The notes under the pieces: model-generated
Databases searched by the model: none
Seen by the model: the letters and a program-made list of their open reading frames with translations, nothing else
Told to the model about the DNA's origin: nothing
DNA from: Microbacterium oxydans
Lineage (GTDB): Bacteria > Actinomycetota > Actinomycetes > Actinomycetales > Microbacteriaceae
Length of the DNA stretch: 64,000 bases
NCBI RefSeq assembly: GCF_000956405.1
Contig: NZ_JYIV01000020.1
Location: forward strand, 62,001 to 126,000
Direction: 5' to 3'
Part shown: positions 25,263-33,008 of the stretch, piece by piece
Layout: every line of letters starts with the position of its first letter
Numbering within the stretch: the stretch's first letter is position 1
Position numbers and translations under genes: made by a program

Positions 25263-27005
25263 TTAGCGGGCGCTCCCGTAATAGGTGACACCGGGGAAGG
25301 CGAAGCCGTCTCCGTTGCCGTTCCAGACACCGGTGAAGGTGATCACGACGGTCTGGCCGGACGCCAGCGGACCCTTCCAGTCGATGGTGTTGCCACTGAC
25401 CACGACGGTGCCGCTGTTGGCCGTGACGCTGGACGGGTTCCAGGTGGAATCATCCAGCACGCCGGCCAGGGCGTACTCGATCTCCGCATTCGCCGAGTCG
25501 ACGTTGCCGTTGTTGCCGAACTCCATCCGGTACGTGACCGCCTGACCCGGCTGCGGGTCGGTCGGGTTCGAGTTGAACGTGTACTGGAAGAACTCGCGCT
25601 TGACGGTGTCGGTGTCGGTGGCGCAGACGTTCGCTGCGTTCGATGCGACAACGCACGCCTGGTTGGTCAATGCCCCCGGCGCTGCCGACTGGTTGACTTT
25701 GGCGTTCACCTTGAGCGTGACCGACTGCCCTGCGGCGAGGTCGCCGAGGTTGGCGGTCACGTTGCGCCCGGAGGCCGTGACCGTGATGCCCGCAGGACCG
25801 CTGCCCGACACGAAGTCGAGACCGGCCGGGAGCGGATCGCTGACCACGACGCTCTTGGCGGCACCGTCACCGGTGTTCCGCACCACGATGTCGTAGGTCA
25901 GGTTCTGACCCAGCTTGACGTCACCCTGCTGGTCGTCCTTGGTGATCGTCAGGACGGGCTTGGTCTGCTTGTCGATGGTCGTGTCGTCCCAGTCGCACGC
26001 CTGGTTGGACGAGGTCGCGACGGCACAGGCGTTGTTGCGCAGGTTGCCGAGCGGAGTCGACGTCCCGACCGTCGCCTTCACCGTCAGAGTCGACGAGGCA
26101 CCGGGCGCGAGAGACGGGATCGTGCCGCGCACCTGCTGTCCGGAGACCGTCACCTGACCCGAGCTACCTGCCGTGTAGGAGGCGGTGATACCGGTCAGAC
26201 CGGCGGGCAGATCGTCGCTGATGGCGACGTTGGTCGCCGTCGCATCACCGGTGTTCTTGACGACGATGTCGTAGGACAGCTGGTCGCCGATGACCGCCGC
26301 GTCGCGGTGGTCGTTCTTGTCGACGGTCAGCACGGGCTTGGTGGGCTTGTCCACATCGATGTCGATGCTGTGCAGGTCGCTCGGCACCTTGGTCCACGTG
26401 GGGACCAGGCCGAGGAAGGCACCCTTCGACCGCATCGTGACCTGGAACTCGACCCTGGAGACCGTGCCGTTGATCTGCACGGTGCCGCTCTTCGCCGCGA
26501 AGTTCGTGGAGGTGATGGTGTTCGAGGTGACGTCGAGGTTGCCGGACGACGAGCTCAGAGTCACGCCGGAGGTCTTCAGCGTGTACTTCGCGGAGCTGTT
26601 GACGACACCGCCGATGGCGTACACGTCGCCACCGAGCTTGTCGAGCGTGATCTTCGGGTTCGTCACCTGCTGACCGAAGTCGACTACGACGTTGCCGCGG
26701 ACGCACTCGATGCCGTTCTTGCAGGGAAAGCCCTCGTTGAGACCGATCACGTTCAGCCCCAGCTCACCGCCGTCGCGGACGGTGGCGAGGTTGACGACGT
26801 CGCCGGAGCTCTTGACCTGGATCTTGTCGGTGGTGGTGATGGTCGCCGTGGCACCGGCCGCGGAAGCGGTACGGGTGTCGCCTGAACCGGACCAGCCGTT
26901 GACGTCTGCTGCCGTGGCCGCGGGGGCCGCCGCGAGGGCGCCCACCGCCAAAGCGGCGAGCAACCCCCCGGCCAGCGCACCCCGGAGGATGGATTTCTTC
27001 TTCAC
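25263..27005 (-). CDS. Secreted DUF11-domain protein without a wall anchor
   Basis: 580 aa. A signal peptide (about 1-32) is followed by an N-terminal domain of about 190 residues and three DUF11-type beta-sandwich repeats (VVKNTGDATATNVAISDDLP, VVRNTGDGAAKSVVVSDPLP, then a more divergent FGNNGNVDSANAEIEY). It ends GFAFPGVTYYGSAR, with no LAxTG, no helix and no basic tail, unlike its neighbours, so it is probably released or held by other proteins. The start is GTG with GAGGAA 8 nt upstream. The first domain is faintly like that of the protein at 29198-31348 (GxVVVDFGQQV versus GQITVRFDRPV). Confidence 0.82.
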   Translation of the reverse strand: MKKKSILRGALAGGLLAALAVGALAAAPAATAADVNGWSGSGDTRTASAAGATATITTTDKIQVKSSGDVVNLATVRDGGELGLNVIGLNEGFPCKNGIECVRGNVVVDFGQQVTNPKITLDKLGGDVYAIGGVVNSSAKYTLKTSGVTLSSSSGNLDVTSNTITSTNFAAKSGTVQINGTVSRVEFQVTMRSKGAFLGLVPTWTKVPSDLHSIDIDVDKPTKPVLTVDKNDHRDAAVIGDQLSYDIVVKNTGDATATNVAISDDLPAGLTGITASYTAGSSGQVTVSGQQVRGTIPSLAPGASSTLTVKATVGTSTPLGNLRNNACAVATSSNQACDWDDTTIDKQTKPVLTITKDDQQGDVKLGQNLTYDIVVRNTGDGAAKSVVVSDPLPAGLDFVSGSGPAGITVTASGRNVTANLGDLAAGQSVTLKVNAKVNQSAAPGALTNQACVVASNAANVCATDTDTVKREFFQYTFNSNPTDPQPGQAVTYRMEFGNNGNVDSANAEIEYALAGVLDDSTWNPSSVTANSGTVVVSGNTIDWKGPLASGQTVVITFTGVWNGNGDGFAFPGVTYYGSAR

Positions 27006-27039
27006 TGTGGTTTCTTCCTCTTGAGTGAGCCGAGCGCGG

Positions 27040-27705
27040 TCAGTCGGTGGCCGTGGAACGACGCCGCAGGGCGAGTGCCCCGAGAGCGCCGACCCCGATC
27101 ACACCGGCGCTGGCGAGTCCGACGCCGGCATCGATCACCGGCACCGGAGGGCGCTGCGCGAACTGGTGTGCGTAGTTGTACGTGAACCGGACGTCGTCCG
27201 TGAACACTCCGCCCGTGTAGACGACCTTGGCGCTGTTGGTGATCGTCGGTCCCCAGTAGCCGTCGGCCACCGTGAACGACGCCATCGGCTGCACGATCCG
27301 CGTGCCACCGTCGTGCGTGACGTTGAACGTCCACACGACGTTGGAACCGACCAGCGCGCCCCCTTCGGTCGCCGAGGCGAACGTGGTGTTCGCCGGCACC
27401 GGAAGGATCACCTTGTAGACGCCGTCGATCTGCTCGTCGTTGACGAGCTGTACGATGGCGCCTTCCTTGATCTCCGATCCGGGAGTGACGCCGGTGGCGG
27501 CCGTCTGTGTAGCGCGACCGAGGTAGCCGCGGACCTGCACGGGAGAACTCACCTTCTCGGTGCCAGTGGTGCTCGTGGTCGTCGTCGACGAATCCGGTGT
27601 GACCGGCTGGTCGTCGGCCATGGCCACTTGCCCGCCGAGCACTGTGCCTCCCACGATCAGCAGGCCGATGCCGGCGGTGCAGGCAGTCTTGAGGATGCTC
27701 TTCAT
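27040..27705 (-). CDS. Secreted protein with C-terminal helix and RRR tail (no LAxTG)
   Basis: 221 aa. A signal peptide (about 1-30) precedes a Thr/Ser-rich stretch and a single beta-rich domain. The C-terminus has PPVPVIDAG, a ~20-residue hydrophobic helix and ALRRRSTATD. The layout matches sorting tails, but there is no LPxTG or LAxTG; a V-P-x-I-D motif replaces it. This makes it the main local candidate for handling by the exosortase-like protein. That is inference. ATG 27705 has AGGAAGGGG upstream. It lies 34 nt before the DUF11 gene and is probably co-transcribed with it. Confidence 0.78.
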   Translation of the reverse strand: MKSILKTACTAGIGLLIVGGTVLGGQVAMADDQPVTPDSSTTTTSTTGTEKVSSPVQVRGYLGRATQTAATGVTPGSEIKEGAIVQLVNDEQIDGVYKVILPVPANTTFASATEGGALVGSNVVWTFNVTHDGGTRIVQPMASFTVADGYWGPTITNSAKVVYTGGVFTDDVRFTYNYAHQFAQRPPVPVIDAGVGLASAGVIGVGALGALALRRRSTATD

Positions 27706-27802
27706 CTCGAGCCCCTTCCTTCCATTTGAGTGACGCGCAGAGTGCATCGCCGCCGATAGGACCGCGGATCGAACGTTCGATTACGCCCGTGCAGGAAACG
27801 CC

Positions 27803-27994
27803 TCAACGGCACGGCCGGCGTCGATCCCGCCCAGCCGGGACGGCCCGGCGCAGCACGCGCCGACGGACCGTGAGCAACGCTCCAGCCCCCATGGCTGCCG
27901 CGCCCACGATGACCCAGGTGAGCACCGACTCCGGACCGGTCATCGCGAGGAGGCCGACGGCGGCGAGAGGCGTGGTGAGATCGCTGCTGTACAT
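27803..27994 (-). CDS. 63-aa mini-protein with an LAxTG-like sorting signal
   Basis: The ATG overlaps the wecB stop codon (ATGA), which strongly supports translation. The peptide has an 18-residue head, then LAMTG, then a hydrophobic helix (VLTWVIVGAAAMGAGALL) and a basic tail (VRRRVLRR). It is essentially a sorting signal with almost no cargo. LAxTG is the motif used by class E sortases of high-G+C Gram-positives. No signal peptide is obvious, so membrane insertion would use the single helix. It could be a small membrane adaptor, a decoy for the sortase, or the eroded tail of a larger protein. Confidence 0.65.
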   Translation of the reverse strand: MYSSDLTTPLAAVGLLAMTGPESVLTWVIVGAAAMGAGALLTVRRRVLRRAVPAGRDRRRPCR

Positions 27995-29139
27995 CAGGAC
28001 TCCTCTGCGGCGAGACGGACGACGGAATGGATGTGCGTGGCGATGCGTGCCGTGGCCTTGCCGTCACCGAACGGCGACGGCAGGGCGCTCAGCTTCTCCA
28101 GGGTCCCCTCGACATCGGCGAGCACAGCCGCCGCCTCGCTCGCGAGCGTCTGCGGTGTGACGAGCTTCGTGAACGATCCCAGCGCCTCAGGGCGTTCCGT
28201 CGAATCGCGCACGACGAGCACCGGTCGCCCGAGCACCGTGGCCTCCTCCTGGATGCCGCCGGAGTCCGACACCAGCACTGCCGCGTGCGCGGCGAGGGCG
28301 AGGAAACGCTCATAGCTGTACGGCTCCTCGGCGATCAGGGCGTCGAGGAGATGCTCCGCGTCCAGTGAAGTGAGCATCGCTCGCGTTCGAGGGTGCACGG
28401 GGAAGACGACAGGCCATCCCGAAGCGGCGATCTCGTTGAAAGCGTGCAGGGTCGAGATGAGGTTGGCCGGGGTGTCCACGTTCTCCTGACGATGCAGGGT
28501 CGCGAGCACGTAGCGGTCGGGGTGGACCCCGAGCCTGACGAGCTCGTCGACGTCCGCGGCGACGTCAGAACGCTGCATGCGAACCGCCTCGACCACGGGG
28601 TTGCCGGTGACGAGGATGCGCTCGTCACCGATTCCCTCCTCGAGGAGATTGGCCCGGTTGGTCTCGGTCGCGGCGAAGAGGTCGTCGGAGATGTGGTCGA
28701 CCATCACCCTGTTGTGCTCCTCCGGCATGCGACGATCCCGAGCCCGGAGGCCGGCCTCCACGTGCCCCAGTCGCACCCCCGCCGCGTTGGCGGCGAGCGC
28801 GGCGGCGAAAGTCGCGTTCGTGTCGCCCTGGACGACGACGTACTTCGGGTCGAGCTGGGTGATCGCCTGTGCGATCTGCTCGGCTGCTCGGCCGATCTGC
28901 GCAGCGCGGGGGAGTCCACCGACATGCAGCTGGAGATCAACGCGCTTGATGCCGCACGCCTGCAGGAAGACACGGGACATGCCGGGGTCGTAGTGCTGGC
29001 CCGTGTGGACGATGTAGGCGGCGTCGCCGAGGCTTCGCACCAGCGGGGCGAGCTTCACGATCTCAGGGCGGGTGCCGAACACCACCATCACCGAGGATTT
29101 CGGAAGCTCGGCGGACGAAAGGGATGAAGAGGATGTCAT
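27994..29139 (-). CDS. wecB: UDP-N-acetylglucosamine 2-epimerase (non-hydrolysing)
   Basis: 381 aa. It has the GT-B-like epimerase motifs FGTRPEIVKLAPLV near the N-terminus, VVQGDTNATFA, GHVEAGLRARDRRMPEE and SDSGGIQEEA. It interconverts UDP-GlcNAc and UDP-ManNAc in the cytoplasm, giving ManNAc for wall teichoic-acid linkage units or other surface glycans. It sits inside the surface-protein locus and not in a general wall operon, so the sugar may serve the GT2 polysaccharide made nearby. GGAG lies 9 nt before the ATG. The stop overlaps the LAxTG mini-protein gene. Confidence 0.93.
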   Translation of the reverse strand: MTSSSSLSSAELPKSSVMVVFGTRPEIVKLAPLVRSLGDAAYIVHTGQHYDPGMSRVFLQACGIKRVDLQLHVGGLPRAAQIGRAAEQIAQAITQLDPKYVVVQGDTNATFAAALAANAAGVRLGHVEAGLRARDRRMPEEHNRVMVDHISDDLFAATETNRANLLEEGIGDERILVTGNPVVEAVRMQRSDVAADVDELVRLGVHPDRYVLATLHRQENVDTPANLISTLHAFNEIAASGWPVVFPVHPRTRAMLTSLDAEHLLDALIAEEPYSYERFLALAAHAAVLVSDSGGIQEEATVLGRPVLVVRDSTERPEALGSFTKLVTPQTLASEAAAVLADVEGTLEKLSALPSPFGDGKATARIATHIHSVVRLAAEES

Positions 29140-29197
29140 TTCTGGGTACTCCGATCAGCCCCCGGGGTATCCCCGGGGACGACGTGTGTGAGGGGAT

Positions 29198-31348
29198 CTA
29201 GCGGTTGGACCTGCGGCGCACACCGACGACGATGAGGAATGCCCCACCGGCGAGGAGGATGACCGCGGGGATGGCCAGCGCGAACGTTGCACCGGTCTGG
29301 GCAAGAGCGGCAGGAGCCGGAGTCACCGTGGTGACGGCACACGACCACGAGGCGTCATCCGCACACGCATGCACGGCGGTCAGCGGAGGCAGTGCCGGCA
29401 GCTCGGACAGGTCGGCATTCTCAGGAACGGGCATGCCCGCCTGCTTCGCCGCGCTGCGGAGGGATTCGTTCATGACCTCGTCGTAGGCGACCGTGGCACG
29501 GTTGACGATCTTCCCGTTCAGGGTGGCCGGAACCTGAGCCCGGAGACTCATCGTCGCCGACTGGCCAGGGAGGATCTCCTCCACCATCCACCCGACGCGG
29601 TCCTTGACGGCGACGCCGCCCGTCGAGGCGGAGATGAACCGCGTCCCATCCGGAAGGTCATCGACGACCGGGATCTGCGTCGCGGTGCCAGGACCGGTGT
29701 TCACGACCGTGATCGTGTAGTCGAGGATCGCGCCGGACTGTGCGGCGGCCTGCGCCACCGTCTTGCTGATCTCCAGAGAAGCGAGCGCGGGGATCGCCGT
29801 CACCGCACATGCCTGCGCGACGTCGTCGATGCAGGGCGTGAGGATCGTCGGGTCGGGCGTGCCCGCCGGGACTCCCGCCGGGTTCTGCACCGTGGCCCTG
29901 TTCACCAGCTGCGCCTCGTCGAGTCCGCCCGGGGTGGTTCCGACGACGTGCAGTTCGACCTGACCGCCTGCCGGTACCTCGGCCACCGTCCAGCGGACGG
30001 TGTCGCCCTCGATCACGCCGCCCTGGTCCGCGGAGACCTCGGTCAGCGTGGCCGGAAGCTGATCGACCACCGGGACATCTGTGGCGGAAGCGACGCCCGA
30101 GTTCGCGACGACGACGGTGTAGGCGAGAGCCTCACCATGTCCGGCGACCTGCTTGTCGACGACCTTCGACAGCGAGAGCGCCGGCAGCGCGGCCACGACG
30201 GTGGTGGCACACGCCGCAGACGGGTCGTCGGCACACGGGGTCGTGCTCGTCGGAGCCGGAGTGCCCACGGGCGAGTCGACGGGGTTCTTCACGCCGGCGC
30301 GGTTCACGAGGGTGGTGCCCGCGCTGGAGCGATCAATGGCCCCCGTCACGTGGAGTTGCCTCTCGGCACCTGCCGCGAGGCTGTCGATCGTCCACGCGAT
30401 CGTGGAGCCCTCGATCGCGCCGCCCTGGTCGGCAGACACACTGGTGAGGCCCCCCGGAAGCACGTCCGTGACAGGTACCTGGCGAGCCTCGGCATCACCG
30501 GTGTTCTTGACTGTCACGGTGTACTCGAGCTGGTCACCCGGCACCGCAGCACCCTTGTCCACGACCTTGGACACGGACAGCGCAGCGTACGTGGGCTCAG
30601 GAGTCGGGGTCGGCGTGGGAGTCGGCGTCGGCTCCGGCGTGGGCGTCGCGGTCGCGGTGACACCGAAGGCGTATCCGTCGATGAAGCCGGACTGAGTGCC
30701 GCCCAGAGCGAAACGTGCGACGTCGAACACGATCTCAGTGATCTGCTTTCCCGTCACCGTGAAGCTCCCGCACCCACCGGGCTTGCTCGCCGCAGTGCAC
30801 TTGATCGCGGCGTCTCCCCGGTAGTAGCCATCCCCTCCGTCGGTGAATGTCGCTCCGCGAGAGACGGTGGCGCTCGATGCACCGCCGTCAGCAGAGGAGA
30901 AGCGGATGCCATCGGCGGCCGCGACCCCGCCGCCGAACGGGCTCGTGGACGCAGTTCCTGCGCCGAATTCGGCGATGTGGATGGCGGGGTCGTCCACGGG
31001 TCGATCGAAGCGGACCGTGATCTGCCCTTCCCCACACCGCTTCGACGAACCGCAGTTGTTCTTCGAGTGGATCCCGACGACCGGAAGATCCTTCGCTGAC
31101 ACCCCCTCGGCGTACATCGCATCGGTTCCGCTCCACGCGCTGAGGGACTTGCCGTCGTCGGCGAACGCACGATCACCCCCGCCGGAGATCGTGGCCGTCG
31201 CGACGGTGCCGTCGGCGAGGGTGAAGGTTGCGGTCTTGGCGTCTCTGACGCTGGCGGATCCTGCGGCTGCGGCGGGGAGCGCCGTCGTCGCGACGGCACC
31301 CAGTGCGAGCAGGAGTCCGAGCATGAGAGTGCCCGATCGTTTCCACAT
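29198..31348 (-). CDS. DUF11-repeat cell-wall surface protein with LAQTG anchor
   Basis: 716 aa. Signal peptide (about 1-29), an N-terminal cysteine-containing domain (about 30-235), a threonine/proline linker (TPTPEPTPTPTP), then three DUF11 repeats (YTVTVKNTGDAEARQVPVTD, YTVVVANSGVASATDVPVVD, YTITVVNTGPGTATQIPVVD). It ends with LAQTG, a hydrophobic helix and VRRRSNR, a sorting signal for a class E sortase. ATG 31348 is chosen because it begins the signal peptide (MWKRSGTLMLGLLLALG), although its ribosome-binding site is weak. It lies between the sigma gene and wecB, so all may be coregulated. Confidence 0.85.
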   Translation of the reverse strand: MWKRSGTLMLGLLLALGAVATTALPAAAAGSASVRDAKTATFTLADGTVATATISGGGDRAFADDGKSLSAWSGTDAMYAEGVSAKDLPVVGIHSKNNCGSSKRCGEGQITVRFDRPVDDPAIHIAEFGAGTASTSPFGGGVAAADGIRFSSADGGASSATVSRGATFTDGGDGYYRGDAAIKCTAASKPGGCGSFTVTGKQITEIVFDVARFALGGTQSGFIDGYAFGVTATATPTPEPTPTPTPTPTPEPTYAALSVSKVVDKGAAVPGDQLEYTVTVKNTGDAEARQVPVTDVLPGGLTSVSADQGGAIEGSTIAWTIDSLAAGAERQLHVTGAIDRSSAGTTLVNRAGVKNPVDSPVGTPAPTSTTPCADDPSAACATTVVAALPALSLSKVVDKQVAGHGEALAYTVVVANSGVASATDVPVVDQLPATLTEVSADQGGVIEGDTVRWTVAEVPAGGQVELHVVGTTPGGLDEAQLVNRATVQNPAGVPAGTPDPTILTPCIDDVAQACAVTAIPALASLEISKTVAQAAAQSGAILDYTITVVNTGPGTATQIPVVDDLPDGTRFISASTGGVAVKDRVGWMVEEILPGQSATMSLRAQVPATLNGKIVNRATVAYDEVMNESLRSAAKQAGMPVPENADLSELPALPPLTAVHACADDASWSCAVTTVTPAPAALAQTGATFALAIPAVILLAGGAFLIVVGVRRRSNR

Positions 31349-31455
31349 GCGGTTTGGTTCCAATCTGATTCCCGGTCGTCCGATCGCGCACTCGTCAGAG
31401 TGCCGGACAGATACTGGACGGCTGCGAAACACATCCATTACGCGTGCTCACGAAA

Positions 31456-32898
31456 TCAATCGACGATGGTCACCTGGGCCGAGGCGCTCTCGGAAACCCC
31501 GGCGGTGTTCGACTGCACGAAGTCGAACGTGATCACGGTTCCGGACGCCACCGGATAGGAACCGACATCGATGCTCGCCTGCCAGGTCCCGCTGCTCGCA
31601 CACGTTCCGACCGCCGCCGTGACGCCGAAAGCCGACACGGTGACATCGGCGCCGGCTGCGCACCGGATGCTCGCGGACACCCACGGTGTCTGGGACCGCG
31701 AGACCTGAGAGGGGACGGACAGGATCACCGGAGCGCCGGGGGTCTGTGCCGCGGGTGGAGCGGGCGCGGCAGGAGGGGGCTGCGGGGCCTCGACGGGAGT
31801 CGAGGCCTGCGGGGCAGGAACGGGGACATCTTGCGGCGGAGGCGTCGGGCTCGCTTCGCTGGGGACCGCGGTCGGCAGAAGCGTCGGGAGCCGGTCGGAC
31901 TCCGCTGCATCGAGCCTTTCGGCCGCTGCATTGGTCTCGACCGTCTCGACATCGCTCGTCATCGTCGAGGTGATTCCCGCGGAAAGCGTCACGACCGCGA
32001 CGGCCGCCGTCATCAGGATGCTCGTCTTGGTCGCCACGAGCCCGACGGCAGGCACAGTGATCGTCGCCGGCATGGGTGATGCGCTGGCCGATATCCCGGA
32101 CGTCGTGAGCGTCTGCCACAGCTGAAGGCCCGTGCCGACGCCGATGCCGGCGGGGAACAGCACAGTCAGAATCCGCGAACTCGCCCGACGCGCCTCGTCA
32201 GCCTTCGCGGTGCAGTCGGCACACGTCGCGAGATGAGCTTGCACCCGTCTGTCATCGCGCGCGGTGAGGCGTCGACGGGCATGAGCACCCAGCTTGCCGA
32301 GCGTCCATCGACACTCCTTGGAGGCTGGCGGTCTGGACGTCAGGTGAGCCGAGATCCAGGCCTGACGGAGCCCCTCTCTGGCACGGAACGCGAGCACTGC
32401 CGCCGCGCGTTCGCTGATCTCCAAGCGCTTGCCGATCTCGAGCATCGACAGGTTCTCCACCTCTGCCAACCACAGCACGTCCTGCCAGCGCGTCGGCAGG
32501 GTGAGGATCGCCTTCGAGACGAGCGCGGCATCGAAGTCGGAATCCGCCGCCTGGTCCGTCGAGGCCGGATCCTCGACGGCTTCGATGTACTCGATGGGCA
32601 CCTCGCGTCGGGAGCGTCCCCAGCTGATCGCGAGATTGCGCATCGTGGCGAAGAGGTAGGGCTTGAAGGCTGTGGTCGGCCCTTTCCCCGTCTGGATGGC
32701 CTGGTAGATCCGCGTGAACGATTCCGCCACGAGATCGTCGGAATCGGCGGACCACCAGTAGGTACGAGCGACCGCCCTGGCAACCTGTGAGTAGCGTGCC
32801 CAGAGCTCAGCGTAAGCACGTTGGTCGCCGGTACGCACACGAGCCAGGAGATCGGAGTCTCGATCCCCTGGCTGGGTGATGTCATCTTCTCTGTTCAT
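31456..32898 (-). CDS. ECF sigma factor fused to zinc-finger anti-sigma, membrane and extracytoplasmic domains
   Basis: 480 aa. Sigma region 2 (YAELWARYSQVARAVARTYW and SDDLVAESFTRIYQ, about 28-70) and region 4 (LPTRWQDVLWLAEVENLSML, about 134-185) are followed by a zinc-finger anti-sigma signature H222-x3-C226-x2-C229. One or two hydrophobic segments come next (about 243-261 and 293-311), then a proline-rich spacer and a ~90-residue Ig-like domain. So sigma, inhibitor and outside sensor sit in one chain; release would need proteolysis or signalling through the membrane. A few actinobacterial ECF groups with such tails are known. ATG 32898 follows GGGAGAA. It is flanked by surface-protein genes, its likely regulon. 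Confidence 0.88.
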   Translation of the reverse strand: MNREDDITQPGDRDSDLLARVRTGDQRAYAELWARYSQVARAVARTYWWSADSDDLVAESFTRIYQAIQTGKGPTTAFKPYLFATMRNLAISWGRSRREVPIEYIEAVEDPASTDQAADSDFDAALVSKAILTLPTRWQDVLWLAEVENLSMLEIGKRLEISERAAAVLAFRAREGLRQAWISAHLTSRPPASKECRWTLGKLGAHARRRLTARDDRRVQAHLATCADCTAKADEARRASSRILTVLFPAGIGVGTGLQLWQTLTTSGISASASPMPATITVPAVGLVATKTSILMTAAVAVVTLSAGITSTMTSDVETVETNAAAERLDAAESDRLPTLLPTAVPSEASPTPPPQDVPVPAPQASTPVEAPQPPPAAPAPPAAQTPGAPVILSVPSQVSRSQTPWVSASIRCAAGADVTVSAFGVTAAVGTCASSGTWQASIDVGSYPVASGTVITFDFVQSNTAGVSESASAQVTIVD

Positions 32899-32960
32899 GG
32901 ATTCTCCCTTTCCCCCCAGGGATCTCAGGACGGGATGGAAACGCCGTCCTGCACGAGTCA

Positions 32961-33000
32961 TGCCCGAGTGGGCCGGGCGGGTGCACCCGGCCCACTCGGG
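32961..33000 (-). terminator. Terminator hairpin after the LAATG surface-protein gene
   Basis: A perfect 16-bp stem (32961-32976 and 32985-33000) with an 8-nt loop, beginning 9 nt after the stop of the 33009-34823 gene. It isolates that gene from the sigma-factor gene downstream. Confidence 0.8.
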
Positions 33001-33008
33001 CGATGGAG

